The notes under the pieces were generated by a model that saw nothing but the letters and a program-made list of their open reading frames with translations, was not told the origin of the DNA and made no database searches. 64,000 nt of DNA from an uncultured Tropicimonas sp. Its GTDB lineage: Bacteria; Pseudomonadota; Alphaproteobacteria; Rhodobacterales; Rhodobacteraceae. How positions within the stretch are numbered: position 1 is the first letter of the stretch; each line of letters opens with the position of its first letter. The stretch spans positions 1-64,000 of the forward strand of contig CANMIP010000009.1 of the NCBI GenBank assembly GCA_947497945.1. The letters run 5' to 3'. A program made the translations under genes and the position numbers. Of this stretch, positions 9,342 to 18,105 are shown piece after piece.

Positions 9342-10373
9342 TTATGAGGATTCTGGAAGTGGGTATTCCGCGGCGGAATGGGGTGCGTCGATGATCTCTA
9401 CCGGCAAGCCCAGTTCGTCGAATCTTTCTCTCACGTCCGCCTTGAGGCAATCGACGAAGAGCCTCACCCCTTCGCTGCGCTCTCTTCCGGCAGGTTCGAC
9501 GAGCGCGATAGTGTGATGGATGCGCGGTTCAAACGGTTTGATCGCTAATCCTGGCATGGCCGAGTACCCCGCCATCAATCCGTTCACCACCGCGATGCCA
9601 AGCCCTTCGGCAGCGCAACGACAGGCGGTGGCAACATTCGACGTCTCGACGCGAATATCGGGTTCCCGACCAGATCGCAGGAAAGCGTCTTCGATCAGTT
9701 GGCGGGTCGGCTGGCGATTCAGAAGAAAGATCATCTTTTCGCCGGCAAGGTCCTCAGGCGCGATCGTCTCCTTGTCTGCGAGGCGATGGTCGGCGCGCAT
9801 CGCCACGCAACTCGTACTGCGAAAGAGTGGCGTTACGTGCAGTGTTGGATGCGATACCGGCAGAGCAACGACCGCGAACTCGACCTCGCTGCGGACCATG
9901 GCGTCCACCGCAGCTTCGGTCGTGCGAACATCGAAACCGAAACGAACGTCCGGTCGTATCGCTGAAAATGCCTTCAGGACAGACGGGACAAGTCCGTAAG
10001 AGAGGCTGGGCACCGTCACGAAGGTCAACTCGCGATGGGCGACACCCGCGCGGGTCGACATGGACTCGAGTGCGGAAACCGACTCCAGGATCCCGCGCGC
10101 CTGCGATAGCACCGCATTCGCCTGCCGCGTTGCGGTCAGCCGTCCGTTGCTGCGACTGAACAAACCGAAACCGAGGTCCGCCTCGAAACGGGCGAGAATT
10201 CTGCTGACCGCAGACTGGGTTATGCCGAGTTCGCGCGCTGCAGCCGAGGCGGAACCCGAACGCATGATCGCTTCAAAGACTTCCAGTTGACGAAGATCCA
10301 AGAATGCGCACCCGCATTTACGTGATTGACCAAGAGCAAGTATTGGCGAAAGCACGTCTCCTGGCAATTCCAT
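9342..10373 (-). CDS. LysR-family transcriptional regulator
   Basis: About 343 residues from the ATG at 10373. The winged-helix domain begins LDLRQLEVFEAIMRSGSASAAA, followed by the ELGITQSAVSRILARFEADLG recognition helix and a LysR substrate-binding domain. The HTH begins only about 25 residues in, so a TTG at 10301 (immediately at LDLRQLEVF) is an alternative start. It is in the same direction as, and just upstream of, the transporter operon, and probably controls it. Confidence 0.85.
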   Translation of the reverse strand: MELPGDVLSPILALGQSRKCGCAFLDLRQLEVFEAIMRSGSASAAARELGITQSAVSRILARFEADLGFGLFSRSNGRLTATRQANAVLSQARGILESVSALESMSTRAGVAHRELTFVTVPSLSYGLVPSVLKAFSAIRPDVRFGFDVRTTEAAVDAMVRSEVEFAVVALPVSHPTLHVTPLFRSTSCVAMRADHRLADKETIAPEDLAGEKMIFLLNRQPTRQLIEDAFLRSGREPDIRVETSNVATACRCAAEGLGIAVVNGLMAGYSAMPGLAIKPFEPRIHHTIALVEPAGRERSEGVRLFVDCLKADVRERFDELGLPVEIIDAPHSAAEYPLPESS

Positions 10374-10651
10374 AAACCTTTCGAGCCGACGGATGGGCGA
10401 CTGTCTCGTAGCGCCGGGGCTAACTTGAATGACCTCAATACTCCTTCGCCCAGGGCTCACTTGAACAAGAAGCCCGGGAAATGCGCCACCGGGTTTTAAA
10501 TGGTCGGACAGAATACCGGCCGTTCGATGACGTCGCCTCGAATGTCGCTTGTGGGCCGTTCACGCTCGTTCGGTACCGCCTGTTGAATGTCGGCTGTACC
10601 CCTTCGTTGGATGCCGCGAATGGTCTCGGGGGAAACTGATCGCAGAAGATG

Positions 10652-10678
10652 AAAAAGCCGCCCCGCACACCGGGGCGA
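10652..10678 (-). terminator. Rho-independent terminator
   Basis: On the minus strand CGCCCCG-loop-CGGGGCG is followed by GCTTTTTC. It lies just after the stop of the frameshifted minus-strand gene at 10686-10996 and presumably served it. Confidence 0.7.
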
Positions 10679-10685
10679 CTATCTG

Positions 10686-10996
10686 CTATTCACCGAACCA
10701 GATGCACCGGGCATAAGCCAGGAGTGCTTCATCCTCCTCTGGCCTCGTCTCTAAGGCCGTCCAGGGCAGGAACCAATCCTGAACTTCAGCACGGCTGTCT
10801 CGGGCTCGTGGAACGCGTCCAGACGGCCGATTATGCGAACCGCTGGACCGCCGGTGGCGAGCAGCAACCGGTACTCACAGGGCCCGCCATGGGCCTCTCC
10901 TGGACCGTGCCATGGTTCCCTGACCTCGACACTGAGCGTTTCTTCGAGGATGCGCTCGCGGGCCTCTCCGCTGTCGTCGGTTTCGAGAGGTGCCAC
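10686..10996 (-). pseudogene. Frameshifted conserved hypothetical (phage/plasmid-type)
   Basis: The reading frame LETDDSGEARERILEETL...EYRLLLATGGPAVRII continues to ETAVLKF and then stops early. The next frame carries on sensibly as QDWFLPWTALETRPEEDE to ARCIWFGE and a TAG at 10686-10688. A single missing base near the KF codons explains this (TTC CAG GAT reduced to TTC AG GAT). The start is uncertain; GTG at 10996 is the first candidate, but the frame is open further upstream. Family not recognised beyond its phage-like neighbourhood. Confidence 0.6.
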
Positions 10997-11040
10997 GAGT
11001 TCGTGGATTGCAGCCAGGGCTGGAGGTGATTGTCGCCGGC

Positions 11041-12144
11041 ATGATAGCAGAGTTTCTTCGCCGGGCGGCGAGCCGCAACCCTGAGGACACTCTCAAGGAA
11101 CTGCACCCGGGCACACCGGGGCGGCTGGTCCGCAAGGCAGCTTCCGGCTTCGCCAAGTCGGCGTCCGAGGCTGGCTCCACGACCGTGGCCGGCTGGGCCG
11201 CAGAACTGGTCACGTCCCGGACGGAAGCCTTCTGAAAGGAACTGGAACACGCCAGTGTCCTCGCGGCGCTGCGCCCCTACGTACACTCGCTGGAGTTTGG
11301 GTCCGACAGCTCGGTCACGGTTCCCTACCGGAACTCTGACACGAAGATCGCCCCGGCATGGTTGCAGGAAAACGCCACGATCCCGACCGCGTCCGGAAAC
11401 GTGTCCAGCTTCACCATGAACCGCTACAAGGTCGGGGTCATCTCCACGTTCTCGAACGAACTGGCAAAGGTCTCCACGCCCGCGATCTCCGACGTTTTTC
11501 GCGACATGGTTCTCACCGACACGGCGGAAGGTCTCGACGGCTATCTGCTCGACAACGTGGCCCTCGTACCGGGTATTCGCCCCAGCGGCCTTCTCGTCGG
11601 GGTTAACTCGTAGGTCTCCGCCGGTATTGGACTGGACAAGTTCCTCATCGACATGCCCTTCTTCCTCACCCAGTTCCAAGCCAACAAGGCTCGTCGGCCT
11701 GTCCTAATCATGTCGGATCTGACGCTCATGACCATCGCCATGCTGCGGGACGGTGCCGGGGGCTTCCCCATGGCCGGGGCGGTCGCCGCGAAGACCCTCT
11801 TCGGTATGCCTGTCATCACCTCCGGAAACGTCTCCAACACCGAAATCCTGGGTGTTGACGCAGACCGGATCTGGCTGGCGGACAACCTGCCCGAATTCGA
11901 CAGCTCTTCCGAGGTCACGCTCGTCATGGCAGATGCCGAGGCTCCGGCACCCACCATGGGCGACGGCGCAGGCAACGTTGGTGTGTCGGACAGCATCAAG
12001 GTTTCGGACGCCGCAGGCACGACACCGCCCGCAGAAGTACACAGCGTTTTCCAGTCGGACGGCACCGCAATTCGCATGGTGCAACCGATCTCGTGGAACA
12101 ATTTTGGTACCACCCAGCAACTGACCAGCGTGGGGTATGTTTGA
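11041..12144 (+). pseudogene. HK97-type phage major capsid protein, broken by two in-frame stops
   Basis: One continuous frame of about 368 codons is interrupted by TGA at 11233-11235 and TAG at 11611-11613, with no frameshift. Capsid-like parts: TVAGWAAELVTSRTEAF, then after the first stop KELEHASVLAALRPYV and TVPYRNSDTKIAPAWLQE, then after the second VSAGIGLDKFLIDMPFF and KTLFGMPVITSGNVSNTEI. This matches the HK97 fold order (N-arm, P-loop sheet, A-domain) and the family's usual length. Both stops could come from C-to-T changes (CGA to TGA, CAG to TAG). Start uncertain; the ATG at 11041 is a guess. Confidence 0.8.
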
Positions 12145-12509
12145 TGCAAGATCCAATGGTTCTTCGGTCTCTCGAAAGACAGCGAGAATTCTGCATGCAG
12201 CAGAAGTCCATGACCATGCTGGCCAAGGGAGACTTTGGCCACTGGGACGAAAAGCAGTGGGAATTGTGGCGGCTCCAAGTCCGCGCAGAAGTAGCCGTCG
12301 GCGGGAGGCAGGGATCTCCTTCTCCCTCGCCTCGCAAAGCGGTCGCACGTCAGGCCGGGAGGGAGGCTTCTCACCCTTCTGCCTCTTCCATCCCTTCCCG
12401 GCCTGACAAATTCAAAGCGTGGGACCCAGAGATCGAACGCGAGCTTCTCGCAGGAGGCATGTCTCGCGCCGAGGTTCTGGCCCACCGCAAAGAGATCGCT
12501 GGATACTAG
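12144..12509 (+). CDS. Phage-module hypothetical protein
   Basis: 121 residues starting at the ATG that overlaps the capsid stop (TGATG). It is hydrophilic and probably helical at the N-terminus (MQDPMVLRSLERQREFCMQQ), with a Ser/Pro/Arg-rich middle and a C-terminal KAWDPEIERELLAGGMSR. No family recognised. The tight coupling to the capsid gene and the next ORF suggests a phage head or connector module. Confidence 0.5.
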   Translation: MQDPMVLRSLERQREFCMQQKSMTMLAKGDFGHWDEKQWELWRLQVRAEVAVGGRQGSPSPSPRKAVARQAGREASHPSASSIPSRPDKFKAWDPEIERELLAGGMSRAEVLAHRKEIAGY

Positions 12510-12510
12510 C

Positions 12511-12768
12511 ATGGGCATCCCTCACCGCATCCAGTCATACGACAAGCTCGGCAGGCCGGCGCGGAGGCTCCTCGTCGGGGCCATCGAAGATGTTCGGGAA
12601 GATCCCCGGAGGCCGGGGTTCCTCAATGTTGTCAACCGGCCCCGGTGCTGGGTCCGGGCCGACGACTGGTCCGAACTACAAGACTGGTTGGGTCCATCAC
12701 TGGTCGACCGGATCTGGCTGGACGAACTCCGCCAAGACGTGGCCGTGAGCCGCAAGGAAAGGATGTAA
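12511..12768 (+). CDS. Small phage-module hypothetical protein
   Basis: 85 residues, starting one base after the preceding stop codon. Charged and Trp-rich (RPRCWVRADDWSELQDWLG). No family recognised. Its position downstream of a capsid gene fits a small head-completion protein, but that is only context. Confidence 0.45.
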   Translation: MGIPHRIQSYDKLGRPARRLLVGAIEDVREDPRRPGFLNVVNRPRCWVRADDWSELQDWLGPSLVDRIWLDELRQDVAVSRKERM

Positions 12769-12772
12769 TAAG

Positions 12773-12955
12773 ATGCCCGACAAGAACCCGTACAGCAATC
12801 ACGCGGACGAAGCAGACAGCATGGCGGTTCCAGACTGGAACAGGGTGGCCACGCCGGACGTTCCGACGATCCAAGAGCCATTGTGGGCGCCATTGGTTCA
12901 AGCCCAAAGGCGAGCGGTTCCAGCTACGTCTCTGGGGATCTGGCTGAATGGTTGA
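12773..12955 (+). pseudogene. Phage-module ORF truncated by the IS3 fragment
   Basis: Begins MPDKNPYSNHADEADSMAVP after a good AAGGAAAGG ribosome binding site. Its frame runs into sequence that, from about 12922, encodes an IS3-type transposase in another frame. The last ten or so codons before the stop are therefore insertion-derived and the original C-terminus is lost. Confidence 0.45.
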
Positions 12956-13266
12956 AGGACAAGGGCATGAAGCAATCCCGAGGAGCGCCCTATCATCCCC
13001 AGACACAGGGAAAGATCGAGCGCTGGCACCAGACCCTGAAGAACCGGATCCTCTTGGAAAACTACTTCCTGCCAGGGGACCTCGAAACACAGGTCGAAGC
13101 CTTCGTCGATCACTACAACCATCAGCGGTTCCACGAGAGCCTGAACAACGTCACGTCCGCCGACGTCTACTTCGGACGTGATAAAGCCATTCTGGAACAG
13201 AGGGAAAGGATCAAGCTAAAGACGCTCGAAGCGCGCCGCTTGCAACACCGCCAGCGCGCTGCATAA
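12922..13266 (+). pseudogene. IS3-family transposase (OrfB) C-terminal fragment
   Basis: From YVSGDLAEWLKDKGMKQSRG onward this is the C-terminal third of an IS3-type DDE integrase: APYHPQTQGKIERWHQTLKN carries the final catalytic Glu, followed by FVDHYNHQRFHESLNNVT. The N-terminal part with both Asp residues is absent, so it is inactive. It ends at a natural stop at 13264-13266. No terminal inverted repeat could be assigned. Confidence 0.85.
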
Positions 13267-13346
13267 TCCAACCAACCTGATGAGCCAAATACTCGCGCAC
13301 ATCAGCCCGGCCTTGGTGCCAAAAACCCTGACGACGGACAGGAGGT

Positions 13347-14786
13347 TTACGACGGCGGCAGCACGAGCCGGAGCACCTTGCCGACCGGGGTGAGAAAAAG
13401 GTCCGGGTTTCCACAAACCCTGAACGTGTGTTGCGAGGAAATCTGAACAGTGCCCGTCGCGTAGATGGCCAGACCTCTCGAGAGGTTCCCGCTGGACGTG
13501 GAGGAGGCGATGTCCACATCGTCGTCGACGATGAGCGTCAGGTTCGAGATGACGAACTCGGCCGGAACCTTGACCTTCGAAATCGACATGACGATGGTGC
13601 GTTCATCCGCATTGCAGGATTGACTTGGATCGGCAACCGTCACCGACGAGCCGGCGGTCACAGATGCCGTCGTCTGGTCGCGAGTGGTCACGATCACCGA
13701 GCCGACCGCACGGGAACCATCCATGAAGTTCAGGCCACAGTTGGTGATTAGGCCGACATTCGACATCTGTCCGGTTGTGCCGCTGAAGTTGAGCCATGTC
13801 TTGACGCCATTGCCCCCCGACGAGCAGGTGATCTTGTAGACGAGGCCGGACGGAAACTGCGAAATCTCGTGGAACTGGGTTTGCGACAGGGTTATCACAT
13901 CGCCCTTCGAGGGGACCGCGTCCTCCGCGATGATGCCCTTTTCCTTCAACTCGGTCAGGTCTCCCACGGACACGCCTTCAAACAGCGTCTGCTTGACCGG
14001 CGACGCGGACATGTTGGCCGTTTCCAGGGCCGCGTAGGTATCCAGGATCATCTCATTGAGGTCGGGGAGCACCATGTGGCTTTCGACGGCGACAATGCCG
14101 GGGTTCGCGGAGTCGACGCATTTGTCTTCGCACATGGCAAGATTCGGCATCGACACGAAGCTTCCAGGTTGAAACGTGTTCTGCTGCGGCAACCAGACCT
14201 GGCTCTCCGAATGCACACAGAAGCCGCTGCCGACGTCGGTTTGCGACGACATCGTGATCTTGTCTTTCGCGTAGATTCCGTCCTGCGAGTTGCATTCCGC
14301 GTTGATATCGAAGACGGCGGCGCTGACGGCGGCCGTATCGAACGAGTCGATGCCGGCAAGCTTGAGCAGGAAGGTCGGAACCGGATTTTTGCGATCCGCG
14401 GATTGTTGAAGCTGGACGACGACGCCATTGGGTTCGCCAAGATCATCAAATGTGCGCGTCTCCGGGTCGTAATGCACGAACTCGATATCGGCGCTGGTGG
14501 ACAGCAGTTGTCCGAATCTGCTGCTCGGCATGTTGTCGTCCACCACCGAAGCAATCTGGCTTCTCACGACGTCTTCCGAATAGCCGTGTGCAATGCCGAC
14601 CGCGCCCGCATGCGCGCCAATGTCCGCCGCTGCCGTCAGGCGCGACTTGTTCCACCAGCCATAGGTTGCATCCAGCATGACCCCGGACAGGACGGCAAAA
14701 GCAACGAATATGTAGAGGGCGAAAGCAGTTGCGCCGCCATACTCGGACTGTCCAAATTGGTTGACCTTCCACGCAAGATTTTTCAT
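13347..14786 (-). CDS. TadG-like pilus/secretion-associated protein
   Basis: 479 residues. The N-terminus has a basic stretch, then GGATAFALYIFVAFAVLSGVMLDATYG, one membrane anchor like the TadE/TadG prepilin-like segment. DATYGWWNKSRLTAAADIGAHAGA resembles the TadG N-domain. The remainder is a large extracytoplasmic domain with several Cys (CNSQDG, CEDKC, CSSGG, CGLNF, CGNP). Starts by overlap (TGATG) with the TadE-like gene. No CpaA-F or TadA-C genes are in the window, so this is an orphan minor-pilin-like pair. Confidence 0.7.
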   Translation of the reverse strand: MKNLAWKVNQFGQSEYGGATAFALYIFVAFAVLSGVMLDATYGWWNKSRLTAAADIGAHAGAVGIAHGYSEDVVRSQIASVVDDNMPSSRFGQLLSTSADIEFVHYDPETRTFDDLGEPNGVVVQLQQSADRKNPVPTFLLKLAGIDSFDTAAVSAAVFDINAECNSQDGIYAKDKITMSSQTDVGSGFCVHSESQVWLPQQNTFQPGSFVSMPNLAMCEDKCVDSANPGIVAVESHMVLPDLNEMILDTYAALETANMSASPVKQTLFEGVSVGDLTELKEKGIIAEDAVPSKGDVITLSQTQFHEISQFPSGLVYKITCSSGGNGVKTWLNFSGTTGQMSNVGLITNCGLNFMDGSRAVGSVIVTTRDQTTASVTAGSSVTVADPSQSCNADERTIVMSISKVKVPAEFVISNLTLIVDDDVDIASSTSSGNLSRGLAIYATGTVQISSQHTFRVCGNPDLFLTPVGKVLRLVLPPS

Positions 14787-15193
14787 CAGAGTGGTTCCAT
14801 CGCATGGGTGACGGTTACCGAGACGTTCTGTGACGGCAGGAATCCCAAGACTCCGAAGGGGGCCATAGAAGCGAGTGGCATGGTCATGGCGACACTGACC
14901 TCCGCATTCGCGAAACCGACGTCAACGGTTGGGACGGTCTCGCCAATCGTAGCCATGGTGGCTGCGTAGGTTTCGGCGGTCAGTTCGTCCATGCCGTAGC
15001 GCGAGACGATGCGCGCGGTCTCCCGGGAAACCTGCCACATCTGGCTCTGGCGCATGAAGGCCATCGTGGAATCGGCCGCCAGGAGCAGCAGAAACGCAAA
15101 CGCTGGAAGCCACAACACGAACTCGATGGATAGCGATCCGCGTTGATCACTCAAAAAATTGGAAACAGGACGAAAACTCATATGGGACTTCAT
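14786..15193 (-). CDS. TadE-like pilus assembly protein
   Basis: 135 residues. The DQRGSLSIEFVLWLPAFAFLLLLA segment (about 18-41) is the typical TadE prepilin-like motif: a Glu inside a hydrophobic helix after a Gly-Ser. The rest is a small outside domain. Two candidate Met starts exist (15193 and 15181). Translationally coupled to the TadG-like gene. Confidence 0.75.
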   Translation of the reverse strand: MKSHMSFRPVSNFLSDQRGSLSIEFVLWLPAFAFLLLLAADSTMAFMRQSQMWQVSRETARIVSRYGMDELTAETYAATMATIGETVPTVDVGFANAEVSVAMTMPLASMAPFGVLGFLPSQNVSVTVTHAMEPL

Positions 15194-15332
15194 TCGGTTG
15201 ACCTCCCAGAAAAATTACGCTGGGTAACTCTCTTTACTCTTGTTTTGGCAAAAATGTGGCATTGTTCTGTCATACTTCGGACGACCACCCGCGGTCTCCA
15301 CACCTTCCAGCCGGTGATCCGGCATAATTCGG

Positions 15333-15430
15333 GTGCCGGTCTGCCTTGACTACGTTCAACTTGGGTGGATCGTCGGTAACAACGGGACGGTCTTTTTCAC
15401 CGACGACGCCGGTGCAACCTGGTACGTGCA
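15333..15430 (+). pseudogene. Remnant ORF with BNR/YCF48-like repeat, cut by an IS5 element
   Basis: The frame encodes DYVQLGWIVGNNGTVFFTDD then AGATW, the pattern of a beta-propeller photosystem-stability/BNR repeat. It enters the left inverted repeat of the IS5-type element at 15431 and stops shortly after. Only one repeat remains, so the parent gene cannot be identified. No continuation is visible to the right of the element. Confidence 0.4.
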
Positions 15431-15483
15431 GGCGTTGTTGCGCAATTCGTCCTGAGGCTGATCTTCCCCTTTCCCCGGTGGGG

Positions 15484-16496
15484 TCACGCTTCACACACGA
15501 TGTCAGCCGTTCCGAGGGCTGAGAAGCGGTTCATGAGGGCGATGCGGATGTGGATTTCGGCGGTTTGTCTTTCTGGGTCCCTTGCCATGATGCGTTCACC
15601 GAATGCCTTGAGGCATCGCATTCTGGCCTCGACACGGCTTCGGACGTGGTATCCGCTCCGTCGTTTCCAGAGCGACCAGCCGAAGCGTTGTGAGGCTCTT
15701 AGTATCTCGTTACGGGCCTTGGCAGCAGGACCGTCCTCCTTCCACAACCGTCCGTTCCGGCGAACCGGTATGATCGAATCGGCGTCTCGGGCAATGATGG
15801 CAGAGTGACATCTGCGGGTGTCGTATGCGCCATCGGCGGTCACGGTGCCGATCTGTTCGTCCTCGGGGATCTGTTCCAGCAGGTCTGGCAAGACGGGGCT
15901 GTCGCCGTCCCGGCTGGGGGTGAACTCCACCGCTCGGATGTCGGATGTAGTGGTGTCAATGGCCAGATGAACCTTGCGCCATTGACATCTGCGACTGGTG
16001 CCGTGCTTACGAACCTGCCACTCGCCGTCGCCCAGGAACTTGATCCCTGTGCTATCCACCAACAGGTTCAACGGCCCGTCAACGCGCTGATAGGGGATCT
16101 GGACCTTCAAGGTTCACTGGCGCCGACACAACGTGCTGAAGTCCGGCACCGGCCAATCGAGGTCAGCCATTTCCAGAAGGCTGGCAACCATACCGTTCTC
16201 CAGTGGGCTCGAACCATTGGCGCCTCACTGGCTCACTCTGGCGAAGCGGCAGGCCAAACAACACCTTCACACTCAGGCAGAACTGGATCGCATTCGTCGG
16301 GAAAACCGTCCCCCGGACGGTTTCCTGATCCTCCTCATTCAGAGAACACTTCGGGGCGACCGCGTTTGCCCGCCTTCTCGGCAAACCAGGCCATGTCTCG
16401 GTCGAACCAGACCAGCAGCGAACCCCGCCTTCGAAGCGACGCGTTATAAGTAGACCAGTTCGTCGTTCGATAGCGGGGAGGCGTGGGCTTCGGCAT
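15484..16496 (-). pseudogene. IS5-family transposase, broken in several places
   Basis: Starts at the ATG at 16496 (MPKPTPPRYRTTNWSTYN) and reads NASLRRRGSLLVWFDRDMAW to GKRGRPEVFSE, then hits TGA at 16335-16337. The next frame resumes at NAIQFCLSVKVLFGLPLRQ, and a third frame carries VASLLEMADLDWPVPDFSTL then CRRQ, a TGA, and TLKVQIPYQRVDG to the end. The catalytic DDE domain (LLVDSTGIK, TADGAYDTRRCH, RSRVEARM with Glu) is intact in sequence but not expressed as one protein. Confidence 0.88.
16303..16323. repeat. Perfect hairpin inside the IS5 transposase gene
   Basis: AAACCGTCC, three-base loop, GGACGGTTT. It sits within about 40 bases that appear inserted between the codons for VFSE and AIQFC of the transposase, and so contributes to its frameshift. 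Confidence 0.55.
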
Positions 16497-16824
16497 GCCG
16501 CCGATCTAACCTACGGGATTCGTGAAGTGAATCCCGGTCGCTCTTTATGCAACAACGCCTATTACTATGACCTTCGACTACGGTCATGTGACAAAAAATC
16601 ACCGAAATTTCAGCGGCAGCTTCGGAGTTCGCGCCGTAAGAAAAATGGATAACTAATTCGTCATGGCATATCTCCGACTGTCGGTGCACTTGCTTCAATC
16701 GTGTCTTTGGTTCCGTTGATCAACCGGATATCCGATCAAAACCGTCATATATCCGCGAAGTCGGAAACCCAACAGTTCATTAGCCGACCGGCGCGGGTCC
16801 GCTATCGCCGGGCCAGGTCAGAAC

Positions 16825-17094
16825 TCATTGGAGCGGCGTTGCGTTCTGGACCGTGAAAGGACGCATTAACCGTAACCAATTCAATGGGTCCGGAACCTGG
16901 GAAACTACGCGTGAATTGTAATCGAGTATGTGAGTTGCATCCCAATCGGCATCTGTCAGCGCCTCTAATTTACGGGCCTCGCGGGCCATTTCATTGATAG
17001 CCTTCCGGGTTTCAACCCATTCGCGGGACCGCATCCCGTGCTTGTAGTTCGGATGCGCTTGCCCCGCCGGTGAGGAGTTGGTCTTGGCGGTCAT
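16825..17094 (-). CDS. Small conserved hypothetical with HGMRSREW motif
   Basis: 89 residues from the ATG at 17094, preceded by a GGGGGAA ribosome binding site. A longer GTG start at 17118 is less likely. The N-terminal part AHPNYKHGMRSREWVETRKA followed by a basic/acidic helix resembles small phage- or transposon-associated proteins of alphaproteobacteria that share an NYKHGxRS motif. Function unknown. Confidence 0.5.
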   Translation of the reverse strand: MTAKTNSSPAGQAHPNYKHGMRSREWVETRKAINEMAREARKLEALTDADWDATHILDYNSRVVSQVPDPLNWLRLMRPFTVQNATPLQ

Positions 17095-17404
17095 CGGTTC
17101 CCCCAATCGTTCCCCCACAATATAGTCGAACAGATTGGTACGTGAAGGAACGTCGAAGGCAAAAAGCTATATAGGTAGGGTGCGTGAGTGCCTTCTCAGG
17201 AATGTCTTGGAACGGTACTTGGCGCCCCCAGCGCGCCACTTCTTACATAGAATGATTTGTAGCCAATTGGTTGCTGCGTTTTTCTGTCTAAGAGGAAAAA
17301 CCCTTAGGCAATTCAAAAATGGTTTGTGAGGTTTCCTGCGCCAAACCGGCCGGGATCGTAGCGGCGGATTATCCTTGACTGTCGTCGTTTAGGCCCAGCT
17401 CCCT

Positions 17405-17938
17405 CGGTTGGCCGCCACGACCAGAAATGTCGGTGATGCCATCATGCTGCCTGAGTTGCTGAGCCAAGTCCCCGACGATCAGGACATCGGCGCGGTCACC
17501 GCTGATGGAGCCTAAGGCACCCGCAAATGCCATGACGCGATTGCCACCCGCAAAGCCCACGCAGTCATTCCGCCACGCAAGAACGCCAAGCCCTGGAAGC
17601 CCACGAGCGCCGGAGCCATTGCCCGGAACGAAGTTGTCCATGCATCGCGATACCTGGGCTGCACGCTGTGGCGAAGATGGAGCGGACACCACCGTAGGAG
17701 CCGCGTCGAGACAAAGATGCACTGTGTAAAACTCATGGGGCAAAGGCTCAGGGCAAAAGACTTCGACCAGCAAGTCGCGGAAATCCAAATCCGCATCGCC
17801 GTCCTCAACCGCGACACCGCTCTCGGCATACCTGCCACAGAGGCCGCAGGACAATTCCGTATTGGGATTGGGGAAGTCCGGCAGTCAGCTGATTTGTGCA
17901 ACGGAGCCATCGTTTCGGGCCAATCACGCACAGAGTGA
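17405..17938 (+). pseudogene. Second IS5-family transposase fragment (C-terminal half)
   Basis: The frame starts abruptly at LAATTRNVGDAIMLPELLSQ and holds TADGA-stop-GTRKCHDAIA (TAA at 17513-17515, where a Tyr codon is expected), HAVIPPRKNAKPWKPTSAGA and SRVETKMHCVKLMGQRL. A right-end inverted repeat TTTGTGCAACGGAGCC lies at 17893-17908, and the frame reads through it to 17938, so the natural stop is lost too. The 5' half and left end are missing. It is diverged from the element at 15431 and not a copy of it. Confidence 0.8.
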
Positions 17939-18030
17939 ACGCAGCTAAAAAAGTGCAACGGAGATTGCGAAAAGCCGGGTTGACGGTAGTTGATGGCTGT
18001 AGTCGCAACGGCTAGCGCAGCTGTCGTCAA

Positions 18031-18058
18031 ACAAAAAAGCGGGCCCTGAGGGCCCGCC
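18031..18058 (-). terminator. Rho-independent terminator of the VPLPA-CTERM gene
   Basis: On the minus strand GCGGGCCC-TCA-GGGCCCGC is followed by TTTTTTGT. It lies about 50 bases after the stop codon. Confidence 0.9.
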
Positions 18059-18105
18059 ATCGTTGCGTCGTTGTTGCGTGGCACAAGGGCGTCTGCCCTG
18101 GAGCC

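Larger units (their letters stand above)
15431..16559 (-). mobile_element. IS5-family (IS903-like) insertion sequence, inactive
   Basis: The ends are inverted repeats: GGCGTTGTTGCGCAA at 15431-15445 and TTTATGCAACAACGCC at 16544-16559, matching over about 14 bases with few differences. They enclose one broken transposase gene. No target-site duplication is seen next to the ends (left flank GTACGTGCA, right flank TATTACTAT), so a rearrangement or old age is likely. Confidence 0.75.

Noticed and set aside
16514-16536. Hairpin CGGGATTC/GAATCCCG near the IS5 right end
   Set aside because: Lies inside the element before the terminal repeat; weak stem without a T run, so no function could be claimed.
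15431-16559. Target-site duplication of the IS5-type element
   Set aside because: The 4- and 9-base flanks do not match, so none can be claimed.
17135-17329. A 64-codon plus-strand ORF
   Set aside because: Poor start context and no family features; overlaps the upstream region of the minus-strand small gene.
17951-17964. A second copy of GTGCAACGGAG just after the IS5 fragment, possibly another IS end
   Set aside because: Only 11 bases match and no second element or transposase lies beside it; chance or a small duplication is as likely.
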